This document shows, in pieces, positions 1 to 13,063 of a stretch of 64,000 nt of DNA (the first letter of the stretch is position 1; the number at the start of each line of letters is the position of its first letter). The position numbers were made by a program, and so were the translations under genes. The DNA comes from Auanema rhodensis (Eukaryota > Nematoda > Chromadorea > Rhabditida > Rhabditidae). The notes below the pieces were generated by a model that saw nothing but the letters and a program-made list of their open reading frames with translations, was not told the origin of the DNA and ran no database searches. The stretch spans positions 16,708,476 to 16,772,475 of the forward strand of contig OZ059894.1 in the NCBI GenBank assembly GCA_964057225.1, read 5' to 3'.

Positions 1-3000
1 GAAGGTTCAATACTTTATGTTATTTCAATCAATTTTCCTTTTTTTATTTTAGGAAAATGATATAAAATGAAAGGAAATAGAGACAATTAGTAAAGTAACA
101 TTCAGTTTATGAGCAAAATTTTATCTTGTCGCAGATTTGATTTGTAAGGCTTATATTCATTTTAACCTAAATAAATAAAAGAAAAAACATGTAACCATTT
201 ACTTATGGAGTTACTTGCATGAAGCACAGATTACATACTCAAGATGAAAACATTTCAAAAAACATCGCTGAGAATCAAATGCACCGGGACACTTCAACAT
301 AGCCTAATGGTTACCCTATTGTCTCTGAACCATCCGCCTCAACATTTTCAACAGTGTATTGTTTTAGATATCTTGCTCGTTTAAGCGTTATTCCTAGAAT
401 ATTGCAACAAATGCTTCTTGTCTTATTTGAAATTCAAAATTTCGCAATTGCACGTGGTATTTACGTGACAAGATCTACATCTAGAGCTCTTGCTTGTTGC
501 TCATGTAGAACGAACGGTAGTTCATTTTATCGCTTTTCAGCTCATCATCATTTTTCATCGTTGCTCCTCGTTCTCGTCCTTGTTGCTTGCTTCAGGCCTT
601 TGCTCAATTGAATCCCCCCTTGAACTTTTTTCGAATGTATTGTCATCCATTGACTATTTTAAAATCTTTATTTATATCTTCTTATGCTTTTATTTTCTGT
701 CTTTTGATCAGGATATTTTTCATCAAAGCAAAGCAAAAAAAATATCTTATATCTTTATTCTGTAATTTATATTTAGAATCTTTTTTTCTTTAATACTAAA
801 TTACCATCAGTATATTGTTTCAAAGATATTTTAATACTTATTCCTAATTTTTCTATAATCATCATCCTCATCATTATCATTCTTTGAGATTATCTTATTC
901 TCTTTATGTCTTTTTAAATTTATATAAATCATATACATCTATATATTATATTAATTCAAAATTTTTAGTTAAAATGTATGTTCAAAACTCTTTTACTAGC
1001 CTTGTTTTCTATTTTAAATCACTTCCCTTCTCTCTCTCTCTTTCTTAGACAATGTTAACCAGCATTTTCAACTACCTCTTCAACTTGCCAATTTCCTTGG
1101 CTAGTTCAATCTCGTCTTCTTCGCCATTTACAATACTTGTTGCTGCACAATCTTTGCTCGTAGAGCTTTAATAAGAAGAATGCTGATTTTTCAAATGTTT
1201 AACTGAATTCTTCGTGACTTTCTTCATTTTAATTGAAATTATTCACATTATCACTTTATTTATAGGGTATTCAACCAAAAATATAAACATCATCCTTTTT
1301 TTGAACGTTCATTGATGAAAAAATTAAATTTTTCTTTGCAAAATTAGAAGCTTTTACCAAGTTATTCTTTGATCAACTTGTATCTGATTGTCTTCTTTAT
1401 TATTTTTTCTTTCTTTTTTGCAGTTACATCTAAGCTTACTCTGATTAACATCCCACAAAAGAAGGCATAAATACTTTTTCCTCCTACTGTTTTTCTAAGA
1501 ATTATTAAGTTTTTTCTGTAAAAAATCAAATTAAATTGGAGTTTTATCTAAAGAACGTGCACTTTTATTCTTTTAATGACCTTTATATATACATATAGCA
1601 TATATAAATATATATATATAGTTAGATCTATTTCTTAAACTAACAAATTGTTTTTAAAAATTGAAAATTTTTTATCCCTGGTGGATGAAAAATCTGTGAT
1701 TGAGTGTGTGTATGTGTGTGTGTGTGTGTATAAACGTTTTCAATGCAAGAGTATAGAGAGAGAAAGAGACAGGAAAAGGTTATGAAAAGGGTGAAAAAGA
1801 AGAAACTAATCACTGAAATTCATTTCTCTGGTTTCTTTAATTCTTATATTCGCTTACCCAGATTTCATTATGTATTCTTTTTATCGTTTAACTCAAATCT
1901 TTAATCCTCTTCTATATTTTCTTAACATCATGTCTTATAAATCAATTCATATACCTTATTTTCATTTTAACTTCTTTAAGTTTTATCTTTTGGTTTGTTG
2001 AAGAAATACTATCAATTTTGAGTGAATTAAAGAGAATCTCTTTGAATATTCATCCAAAAAATTCACATTCGTGTTCAAAAGACTGAATTTTTCATTTTGA
2101 ACATTTTTTTTTAGCTTTTTTAGTTTTCCACGTGTGATACACTATATATATAAATAAATATATAGATATATATAGATATATGTACATAGATATACATATG
2201 AATGTATGTATATCCAGTAATCATCTGGAATAGCTTGATCAAAAATCTTCTGTCATCTCCCATTTTCTATATTCTCATATTTAATCCTACGAAAAAGCTT
2301 CGGCTACAAACAGCACTTCTTTGAAATGTCCTGTCTTATATGGTCATGAATTGCTTAAACTTATTATAACCATCTTCTTAGCAATTCAAGAATAGCATGG
2401 GATGTTCTCACTCAAAAGCATCCTAAACATCTTGATAGCAAGCGAGCAATTCTTCTCGAAATTTGAAGTTTTCAGATAAAGTTCTTTGTTATGCTGCTAG
2501 CATTCTACATCAAATCGGATCTGGACATTTTCGTAAAATATTCTTCTCACAAATTCCATGTGGTTTAAAACATTTTTTCAAGGATTATCCTAATTACTTC
2601 TTCTCGACTCTCAGACAGAAAAAATGTTATAAATGAAGATGCCATTCTTTTTGATCCTTGCAATGAGTTATACATATTTTTCTTGAACACTTATAGAAAA
2701 GATATTGTCTGTCTGAAAAAGGATAAACTTCGTTATTGCTTCTGATGAGCTGCGCACACGCATTCAACTCCAATCTTTCAATTATGTGATTCACTTCTTC
2801 CAATTTCGTTGTCTTCATGGAAAATATGGGAAAAACAAAGTTTTTTCTTCGTTTTTAAACTTATGTGTTCATAGTGATTTGTAGCTGAGACCTATCGTCT
2901 CCCCATTTTTCATTCCGTCATAGAAAAGCAACCGAGAAATAGTAGTGCTTAAGCCACCTTATGTATAAAAAACCGTTGATTCTAAATTTAATGCTACTAT

Positions 3001-5997
3001 GATCTCTCTCTCCCTCTCTCTCTCTTTCTCTCTCTCTCAACTTATAACAATTTAAATAGAAGCTATCGGAGGTGGCATGAACTTTCGCGTCGATCTCATT
3101 AAAGGCTTTAAACAAAAGATATGAAATTTCTTGCAAATCTTTCAATTACTGTATTTCTTTCGTTGCACACGTTTCTCCTAATAAATTCACTTTCTAAATC
3201 AATTTTTTTTATTTATAATCTTTATTTATTTATTTTTTTTCTATTTTTTCTCTTTATTCAGTCAGAAAAATATTTTTTTTACTATTCAAAATCTAAAGAA
3301 AATAAGAAACAAAAAAAAATCTGCTGAGCTTGTTGAGACAGGCCAAATCTATTTTTACTTTTTTTCTTGCTGATGGGCAGCTTCATGCATTTCAAATGGA
3401 TCATTGTCACTGACCATTTGAATTACTTGGAGAATTTGTCATAGTATAATATTAAAACTAACTTTGCTATTTACACGAATTTCTAAATTTAATTCAATTG
3501 TTTTGCCATACAAAACAATTTTCAAATTTTTAATGATGCCCCCAAAAGGTAAGGACTTGTAGTCTCAAATATTATATATTCATATATGATTTATCCATTG
3601 AATAATATTAGAAAATTAATTATATACATAAGTATGAATATAAGTAGTTTAATAGTGTTCTTGGTAACATTTTTGAATGAAAAAAAAATAAAATTTTAAC
3701 ACTTCATTCAGTAACTATATGCATAATAATTCATGTTTTGATTAGATTAATACACTCAAGTTGATTACAATTCCAAAATTACAATGATATGCTAATTATC
3801 TTGACAAATATTGCCAATTCACGTCAATCACGTATGTACTTACGTCACGTAATTTTCATTTTTTCTTTTTGAAGCAGTTAAAGCACGGTTGCATATCCGT
3901 TTGTTAAGATGACTAATATCAGAGGAAAACAAGAAATGGAAATGAAATAGAATATCACTTGAATTACAAGATTTTCAAAAAAAAATTTAAATATTTGGAT
4001 TTTGTTTGTAATATTGAAAATCAGCATCAAGCATAACCAACAAAAAAAAAGATATTTTTCTCTTTTAAAGTCAACTACTTGTTTTCTTTTTTTTGAAAGA
4101 CGTTTATTTGAAATATTTTAAACAAAATGGATAAAATATAAATTGCATTGGCAATTGAAAGTATTAATCTATTAAGGTAAAACATTTATGCGAACTAAAA
4201 CAACTTTTAAATTGGCTTTCACAACTTGTACTTGAAATCTGCGTCCTCTGTATGTAACAAGCCTACTGACTAGATGGACGATAGATTTATTTCAACTAAA
4301 TTACGTGAAGATAAAATAACTTTTTTTTTTCTATCTCATAAAAACATTTGTTTATACAAATATATTATATTATATTATTATTTTCATTATTTCTTCATAT
4401 ATAGTATAGAGTAACTATACGTTTTATTCACTTATAATAAACATTAATCTTACTTTAAATATCAAAAATCATATATATGATCAAACTATTAATAATTTGA
4501 ATTTTTAATATATTTCAATAAAGTTAAATGAATATTTTAAAATTGCAACATCTATATGATTTCATATTGTTTTTGTCTTCCGCCTCCAACATTCACACCA
4601 TTCTTCAAATCAATTTACCTTAGTTGGACTTTTCACCTCAAATACTATTAATTTCATAAATTCAATTGTAACTTTTTGTAGTATTGCTTATTTCAATTCA
4701 ACTTAGTTTTCTTTCAGTTCGTATATACTTCCGCCATGTTTTTTTTTTCTCATTTCGTATATCCGAGATTTATCAACAAACAAATAGTATCTTATTCTTG
4801 CTCGAATTAGAGAACTATTCTGTTTGAAATTCTATAATATTTGTGATTTAAACTCAAAACATCAGCAAATTTTTGAGGCATATACTTGAGTGCATCGTTC
4901 ATACAAAGCTAAAATGAAGATAAAAAAGTTTTCTTATATACTTTTTCTCCATTTTGTTCTTCATACTTTGAATTTTTTCAAGGCATCTTCCTTTATATTT
5001 GCGATATACTGAAGTCACACATGCGTATAGCCCCTGTTTCATCCTATTGTGGCAAATTTCTTTTCAATTGAAAACAACTGCAAATAGCGTATTTTCTATC
5101 ATTTTTTCGTAATTGTCGTCATATAATATTATACAATTTCAAGATATAAACTTTCCTGGCTTTTTCTAAAATTTTTTCTCTCTCCCTCTTCTTTAATAAT
5201 CTCTCTAAATTGAGTGTGCCCGAGGCATCGTTAGGCAGGTCATGCTTGAGAGCCTCAATTGCATTTTTCTGAGAGGACCACCAAAGCTGTATGAAAAAAA
5301 AAACTTTTTTTTATGTCCCAATGTTTTAGTTTAACACTTGTATGTAACAATTAAAATAAAACATTGAGAAAGAACTAAAATGAATTTTAGTTGAAATGAA
5401 ACTTTTTTTTCAGAAGATTTTCTTTATCCTTATAGTACAGTTATCAAAAATTGAACTTTGTATTCTTTTTTATTTTGAAAAAAAAAACCTTTCATCTCTT
5501 AAGTCTCTGAAATAGAATGAAAATATTTGGATTCTAATGAACTTTTAATAAAAAATTAAAGATTACTTCTCATTCTGCTTCTAATGTTTAGATCAAATTC
5601 TTTTCTTGGTGACGTAATCGGATCATTTCGTATATACTGTTTCAATTACACCCATGCTCATGTCTCAACATGTATATATTTCAAAAAATAAATTCTATTA
5701 TTTCGTTTGCTCTTCAACTTCAAATAATCTTAAAGCTTGTAAGCTTTCATAACAACTCAGAAATTTAAGGAAATAAAATAGTTCTATAAGTTTAAGTATT
5801 AGTATAGATAAATGATTTTTCTTTTTCTTTTTAGACTTTATGTACTCGGAAGAAATATTTTTTAACTGTTTTTTCCTGCAATTGTCTGAATTCAATGATT
5901 GAACAATGTTTCAAAGCTTCATAACCGATGGCTATTCTTATTCAGAATGTCTTTCCTTAACTAGAAATGAAGGATCCGCCTACTTCATATTGTATTT

Positions 5998-6212
5998 CTC
6001 TCTCTCACTCTCTCTCTCTCTTTCTCTTTCTTCTATTAACTTTTTTGTTCTTTTGGTTCATATCTATTTCTCATTTCAATATACGTATATCCTTTTCTTC
6101 CTTTTTCTTTTTTCCTCTATATCTCGTTTAGTCCCTCCCATTGTATCTATACCCCCCTCTCTCTCTCTCTCTGTCTCTCGGAAACTCTCTCTCTCTTTCT
6201 CTCTCTTTCTAT
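5998..6212 (+). repeat. CT-rich microsatellite cluster
   Basis: Two blocks of (CT)n/(TC)n, at about 5998-6030 and 6150-6212, are separated by a T-rich segment. Similar CT tracts occur at 3003-3039, 12531-12578 and 20775-20805, almost always with the pyrimidine-rich side on the plus strand. The open frame across this block is simply translated repeat and is not annotated as a gene. Confidence 0.85.
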
Positions 6213-7640
6213 TCTTCCATATCAATCCTTGAAGTTTGCCTTAGTTCATAGTTTTACGCATCTGAAGATTTGTTTGACTACCAGAACCAAAAATTACTTT
6301 TAATCGCTACTTTATATTACTACCTTTTTTTTTAGAATCTAGTGAACTTTTTAAAATTTTAAAGTACAATCATGTGACAATAGCATTTTGAACTTAAACA
6401 CGTTTTATTATAATCCAACCATATTTTAAATTAAAATATCTGCTAATACCTGAGTTGAAATTTGATGTCTATTTCACGAACGTTGAACCTTAACGTGCTT
6501 GAAGTATCAAGCTATTTCTATGCAAGTAATACGTCGATCCGGTTGGTTTCTCATATGAAATGTTCCTTGTACCTTATTTCTACTTATTCGCGGTTTATTT
6601 TGGCTCACATTAACATCAATAGTACTTATAATCATTAGTGTCTCTAGAACTTCAATTCATTGAATTGTCATCTAGCTTTTGACTGACTGTCCTTTTCGGT
6701 TCATATCTCCAGATTCTTGTCTAGCCTGAACGATTTATGTCAACTTCATCGTCAATTCGCTGTTTTCACATTACGCTGAGAGCATTATCCGTTCAACCAA
6801 AAGTCATTTATGGCAATTGTCATTACGGGCTGCCCTGAGTATTGGGGGTGGCCGATGAGTGTCTGTGTGTATGTGTGTATATGCGGATGATTTCATCTTT
6901 CAGCTTCAACTGTCTTTTTTCTTCTTCCCACTTTCGGCACCGTTTTTAGTAGTCTTTTGAATCCGACTGACAACTAGTCAACAATGCGGAATGAGCGAGC
7001 ATAAAGCTGAGAGCATGACTTAACATTCGCGAATGATCTGAAACAGGCAGTCTCTCACCTCGAACACACATCTCCTCAATTCATCCACATGAACAACTTT
7101 TTATCGTTTTGTTCTTTTCATCCCTTAATTTCTCAGCTCATTCTGGTCTATGTTGCATTTTTCTCACATCGCTCTTTCTTATATTGCTTGTCATTCTGTC
7201 TACCTCTTTCATTTTTTCTTTTCCGAAGTGACTCTTACATCTCTGTATCTACCTCACCGTTCAATCATCATATAACTTCTTTATTTCTTGATTTTCTATT
7301 CGCTCTCAGAGCCAACATACATGTGAAGCATTCACTTTATTTCTTATCATCTACCAGCATCTTTAATTTTAATTAGAAGTAAGCCTAAAGTTCTTATGTT
7401 GATCGCATCATCCTCGAGTGGAAATTGTTCAGTTCATGTCTTCCTTATGCAATTGTTAACTGACTTTCAACTCAAAATGCCCTCAAGCTGTAAAACACGA
7501 ACATCGATAAGATGCGGCCTCATGTTCATGTGATTAACGTTGATTTTACTCCAGCAAATTTGCTTTTTCCGAATTGTTGTGAACGTTGTCCGTATTGTGA
7601 TTCCAATACCATTGAATGAATCAACGAATAGAATTCTTTT

Positions 7641-7647
7641 CAGATAA
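7641..7647 (+). promoter_or_regulatory. Probable trans-splice acceptor of the GPCR gene
   Basis: A T-rich run ending in CAG (7641-7643) lies four bases before the ATG at 7648. No upstream exon is evident. An acceptor with no visible donor a few bases before a start codon is the usual appearance of a nematode spliced-leader addition site. It supports 7648 as the translation start. Confidence 0.55.
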
Positions 7648-10600
7648 ATGACGGGACATCCAAACTTCTCCCAAATATGTTTGACCAACGTTCAACAAAG
7701 GGTTCATGGTACCGAATTGGAATATATGCTTCAAAGGTTTGCAATGACATCAATTGCATTCTTTCCTAAAAGAGAAAATTCAGATATGTTTATCCATGCT
7801 TGGCTGTTATCGGAATTTTTGGCAATTTTCTAAATTTAACTGTTTTGCTTAATCGAAATATGAGAAGTCGGTATGTCATTTCAAATTATCTACAAACTTT
7901 TAAGAACTTCCTTGCATATGCATAGTGAACTATCATATGTCTGTCTTTTTAGTTTGCCATCATTTTTGAAATTAGAATTATGAGAAATCTGGATGAAAGT
8001 ATTTGAGAGAGAGAGAGAGAGAGATAAAAAAAAACAAAAAATAATCTAAGATAAACTATATTATATATAAATCAATCAAAACAATATAATATTAAGTTCT
8101 GTTTGTAATTTTATTTGAAGATTTACAAAAAAAAGACAAAATATTATATTTAAAATAATAATTGATTTTTACATGTAAAAAAACCAAAAAAAAATTAACA
8201 AAAGACATGAATTCTAACAAACAAAAGATTTTCATAATTTACAGAAATATAAATTTTCTTGAAATCTTGTGTGAATATGAAAGATGTATATAGTTCTTTT
8301 CAAAATAACAACTAGACATGTATCTGTTATTTATTTAGTATAATATTCGTGTTTTTTATTATATTTTCAAATTATAATAAAAGTTTTTTAAGCTCAAATA
8401 TCGAAGAATATATATGAAAATGAAGTTTAAAATGAGAAAATATATTTCTGTTTCAGAGCTAATAGCTTTCTGTCAGTTCTAGCCTTTGCTGACATCATAT
8501 TCCTATCATTACTGTTTCCAAATATTCTGGCTAATTATGAATTTTTTGTTTTCAACTATTATTTTCGATGGTTCTACTTTTATACGAAAGTTCATTTACT
8601 ATCACTAGCAAATTGGTGCTCAGCAGTAGCTATATGGTAAGCTTATATGGTTATATCTATTTATGTATAATTATTTTTCAATTTATTATCTATTTTCTTT
8701 CTTTTCTCTCTTAGAGCGTTCTAGGAAAATTTTAAATTTCATCTCTTTTTCTCTCTCACTTTGCAAGCCAAAAAAGCAATTGAAATGTCATGTTTCGCTA
8801 AAACGAGGTTAGCTCTTTGATCGAAGCACCATTATCAGTTCGATGTATCTGACAAGATGTCAAACTTTTGATGACAAATACAATCACCATCATCAACATA
8901 TCCTATTTTTCTTAGACATGTTTCTCTTCAAATTTTTGAATTTTTTATTTTGAAAAGCTTATCCGTATTTATGTTTCGCCTAGAATCTTAACGGGTCAGA
9001 TGAATAAAATAGAAAAGGAGCCAAATAAATGGCTCATTAAACGCTTTCCGACAGCAGTTTGATCCTGAAAAAGGCCTTTCATTTATACAAAACCTTCCGG
9101 GATCGAGAATTGTTGGTTGCAAATCAATTTTTAAATTTGAAACATTTCATTTTCTAATAAATTGTTGAATAAATCAAAAACAAATTTATATTTTTATGTC
9201 ATCTTATCAGAAATTGAAAGACTGTCAAAACTGTCAATGCTGAATAAATGCTTGAAGTACTTGGGTTAATGCAATTTCAACCAAACACTTACTCAATAAT
9301 TTTTGAAGATGTTTATTCGTTTTGAGAAAAAAAATTTTTTTTCCTTGAGAATATCTCACACAATTTTTGAAATTTAAAAAGCAACTGTTATAGTTTCAAA
9401 AAAAGAAGAATTTTTTTGTTGTTCTAAAATTCAGTTTCTATTGCTTTCTTGGTTTTGAAAGGAAAAACTGACTTTGTGCTTAATTCCAATAAAGTTTGAA
9501 TTTTGTGGAAAATCATAAATCTAAATTTATTTTTTTGATTCATTCGTCTATGTATTTATATATTTATATGTATAAATATAATTTTGAATATCAAATCTTT
9601 GAAAGTTGGTGCAACTACTAATACCAGAAGCGATGATACACAGTGACGATGACTCTGAAATGTAAAATATCTCAGTAGATATTACTTTTGATTACGAGTA
9701 AGGATTTTTATAAGATGATGACGAGAATGATGATGATGCAATTCATTTATTAAAATTTTAATTTAAAACTATACTTTTTTCAATCTTCATGAACCTAATA
9801 GTATAGTCTATTTACTTACATACATATTTAAAATTGAAGATTTTGTATTTGGGTTTGCAAAATCTATTTTCAAATATATATACAACATAGCTTTTATCCT
9901 CAAAGCCCTCTCGGGCAATCTAATAGTAGTTAGTCGTCGACGTCGTCATCGTCATCGTCGTCATCGTCATCGTCGCGGCGTCATCGTTGACGTAGACGTC
10001 GTCGTCCAATTGGTATAGATATCTTAATCGTTATTCACATACACATACACATATATAGAAGAATCATATTAGAATAAAGAATTATATAGAAAGGTTTTTT
10101 CATAAATATGATACAAAATCATTTATTAATATAATCATTATTATACATTTGTTTTCAAATGTTTTTTTTTGATCGATTTTATGATGAAGGGTTAAAGCAT
10201 ACATTTTATTTCAATTTTTAGCTTCCAATTATTCATATCCATTCATATTTATAGCTTATTGTTTTTGTTTATATTAGTAACTAGCTTCAACACAAAAAAA
10301 AGAACTTAAAGTCATAATAACTCTTCAAATAATATTTTTTATAATAAAATAAAATATTTAATATTATTATTATTAATATTATTCTATTAAGGTGTGTCAT
10401 AGCTGTTTGTGCTGATCGTCTAGTAGGTATTAGAAGTCCATTATATACCCGTAATACATGGTCTAAATGGAAACTTCCCGCATTAATAGCATCAATCGTT
10501 CTTGTATCAGGATGTGTTACCTTCTATCAGCACGTAGAATATGAATGTCCATTACGGTAAAATAATTTTAAATATTTTATTTATTTAATAATTGAATTTA

Positions 10601-12326
10601 GTTTATATTGTCGTGATACACAAGTATATTCAAGGTGTTTGCCAGTAACAAGCGAGTAAGTCATCAAATTATATTATCAATTTCAATACCATTAACTATG
10701 ACAACTTTCTTTCAGAACTTGGTTTGGAAATCGTGCAAACCCATATTCTCATAAGTTCAGAAAGATCATTTCATTTTCTGTGCTCATATACGTTTTTCTT
10801 ATGATCATATTTCCAATTGTTCTATTAACAATCCTTAATTTGATGCTTCTATGTGCTTTGAGAAAACGACAAAAGCATTTACAACTACATAATGAAGCCG
10901 AAAAGTAAGTTTTTATTAAATTTTATTAAATATTTTTTAATATTAAATAGATATTTATATCTACACTTCCTTAATTTGACACACCTTTAACTTTATAATA
11001 TAATAAAGTGGACATACATGACGAAAGATTCAAAGACCAATGAAATTCTGCGCAAATCTTATCGTTTCATTCATTTTTCAAACTATTCATCAAGATATGA
11101 TCAAATTAATGACTAATCCCTTAAAAAACATCAAAAATCCATGTTTTAATAATGGCTGTCGTTTCATTTATTTCTTTGGCATATTTTTTTTCTTGATCAA
11201 AAAATGAGGGACCGTTAAATATTCAAAAATACATAAAAAATTCAAAATTTTTTTTCAACAAAAAAAAACCATTAAAACAAACTTTTATATTATTTATTTG
11301 ATTTATGAAGTAAATTTTACACAGTTATCTTATTTAGATGAATCAGATCAATAGAATTAAATAATAATCATCTTAATAAATTATTTATTTATATACTTTT
11401 ATATAAAAATATATTTTTACATAAAAAGTACTTTATTGGTACAAAATTTGAAAAAAAAAAAAGTTGGTTCATTGTTGGATTTAGTAGTACATAAATATTA
11501 ATAAAGAAAAATGAAAAATGTAAGAATAAATTAAAAAGAAATATAAAAAAAATTAAAAAATACCTTTTTTATAGAAAATTTTTCACAATAAAAGAAGATT
11601 TTGAAGTAGAACTATCATAAAGAGAATGTTTTTTTTTTCAAAATTTTGATCAGAAATAAATAAATAAAATGAAATAAAATATTAAAAACTATATAAATAG
11701 TATAATATATAATATATTGTTTTTCAACATTTATTTTTAGTTTCACATCACGAAGAACAAATGAAAATCAACTTCAAAAAACAGAACATAGAGTTACTCT
11801 AACGGTTACGTTCATTGTAACCATGTTTACATTAACTAATGGACCATCAGCTTTAATTCATTTAATTCGAACAGCATATCATTTACAACAACAAGAATTA
11901 TATGATTTAACTATGATATGCAGGTAATATATTCATTTTTATTTTTTTTTATTTTTTATATTTTATTACAGTACACTTGTTATATGTGGAAAAGCTTCAA
12001 ATTTCATATTATTCTGCCTTGGTTCAAAACATTTCCGACTTCGACTTATGAAGTTAACTCAAAAGAAAATGAATAAAAAAATTGGTAAGATATATATAAA
12101 GATCAATCATGATTGAATTGTATTCTTGTTTGTTTCAGATACACTAACAACTCATCTACTTCCATCATCTGTTAGTCGAGTTGTTATGTCACATCGACAG
12201 AGTGTACCATCCCAGAAGACAAGCTTAAGCGGCACCACTGCAAGCATTGTGACGACTGGACGTCCACGTCATTCAAGTACAGATCAATCCCGGCCATTCT
12301 TACTCCGTATGGACAATGATTTCTAA
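7648..12326 (+). CDS. FMRFamide-receptor-like neuropeptide GPCR (class A, 7TM)
   Basis: Predicted seven-transmembrane peptide receptor of 415 residues from nine exons: 7648-7736, 7784-7870, 8457-8636, 10392-10556, 10602-10655, 10716-10904, 11741-11923, 11972-12084 and 12139-12326. All junctions are GT/AG and the joined length is a multiple of three. TM1 contains the G-x-F-G-N-x-L-N-L-T-V-L-L signature (exon 2) and TM2 contains L-A-F-A-D. TM3 ends in C-A-D-R-L, a variant of the usual (D/E)RY. TM5 and TM6 lie in exons 6 and 7. TM7 reads N-F-I-L-F-C where NPxxY is usual, which is typical of nematode FMRFamide-type receptors. The N-terminus carries an N-F-S glycosylation sequon. The tail is Ser/Thr-rich and ends M-D-N-D-F. 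Intron 3 (1755 bp) and intron 6 (836 bp) are unusually long for this window. The ligand is not inferable; this is the frpr/npr-like group by resemblance. Confidence 0.9.
9933..10006 (+). repeat. CpG-dense CGTCAT/CGTCGT imperfect repeat in a GPCR intron
   Basis: About 74 bp of imperfect cgtcat/cgtcgt units lie inside GPCR intron 3. The block is GC-rich and full of CpG in a surround that is mostly A and T. Copies of gacgtcgtc-type sequence occur near both ends, so partial self-pairing is possible. No reading frame links it to neighbouring exons. Confidence 0.85.
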
Positions 12327-12525
12327 TTTGAGATACTCATACACTTCTTATTATTATAATTATAAATCAGATTGATAATATAAGAGAAATGGGTTTTTTA
12401 CATATGCTGTTGCAAATTTTTTCCAAAATTAATTACCTCTTTTCATTATTGTTAATTGTATTTTTCTTTTCTTTCAAAAGAATATCTTCACTCTTATCAT
12501 ATTTTATTCTGTAATCATCCTACTC

Positions 12526-12530
<5 letters not shown>

Positions 12531-12578
<48 letters not shown>
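12531..12578 (+). repeat. (CT)n microsatellite downstream of the GPCR
   Basis: An almost perfect CT dinucleotide run lies about 200 bp after the GPCR stop codon, so probably in or just beyond its 3' UTR. It is followed by AT-rich DNA with no gene up to about 13060. Confidence 0.9.
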
Positions 12579-12583
<5 letters not shown>

Positions 12584-13063
12584 AATCTTTCTCTTTGCAA
12601 GAAACACACACATACGGGTCCCATATAAGACAATTATTAATCATTAAATTTTCTTAATTAAAAAGGTTTTAATCCTTATTTAAGAAAAGTTTTTAATTGT
12701 TTTCTCATTAAACAATATCTTTTAACAATTGATCTCATGATCATTTTTGGTGCTCATTTACTGTTTTCATTTTTTATTTTAAATGAAATTGAATTATAAT
12801 ATGAATATATGTATATTTATATGAATTAATATATATTAAACCAAAAATAAATAGAATTACTTAATTAAAGTTTTATAAATATTATTTAATAATTAATTTA
12901 TGAAAATACAAATATGTTTCATCTTCTCATAACTTGTTTAAATTCTTTTCATTTAATATAATTTTTAAAAAACAATATTTAAAACTTAATTCTCATCTAA
13001 TAGATAGATAGATACATCGTTCATATCTGATAATGAGAAATTACAATTTCAATTTCTTTAGTA

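Larger units (their letters stand above)
1..7647. other. Gene-poor AT-rich region with CT microsatellites
   Basis: No convincing gene is visible on either strand in these 7.6 kb. The open frames present are short. They are either low complexity (pyrimidine tracts read as Ser/Leu or Phe) or lack splice-supported continuations. Recognisable sequence is limited to a GT-rich repeat near 1705-1730, TA-rich microsatellites near 1590-1620 and 2140-2215, and CT tracts near 3003-3039, 5998-6030 and 6150-6212. A slightly less AT-rich stretch at about 6480-7100 could be upstream regulatory DNA of the receptor gene that follows. That is inference only. Confidence 0.6.

Noticed and set aside
1052-1171. 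A small open frame after a TTTCTTAG acceptor-like site, with a hydrophobic start.
   Set aside because: It is only about 39 codons and no family is recognised. The acceptor-like site is part of a CT tract, so chance is likely.
2627-2818. A 63-codon minus-strand frame with cysteines.
   Set aside because: It is a short, isolated frame without splice-compatible partners or a recognised family. It may be an old relic but cannot be supported.
5906-6232. A 108-codon open frame on the plus strand.
   Set aside because: It is mostly translated CT repeat and poly-T, with no domain and no splice-supported neighbours.
7467-7688. A 73-codon minus-strand open frame.
   Set aside because: It overlaps the first GPCR exon in antisense and shows no recognisable features.
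12456-12647. An open frame across the CT microsatellite after the GPCR.
   Set aside because: It is translated microsatellite sequence in the 3' flank.
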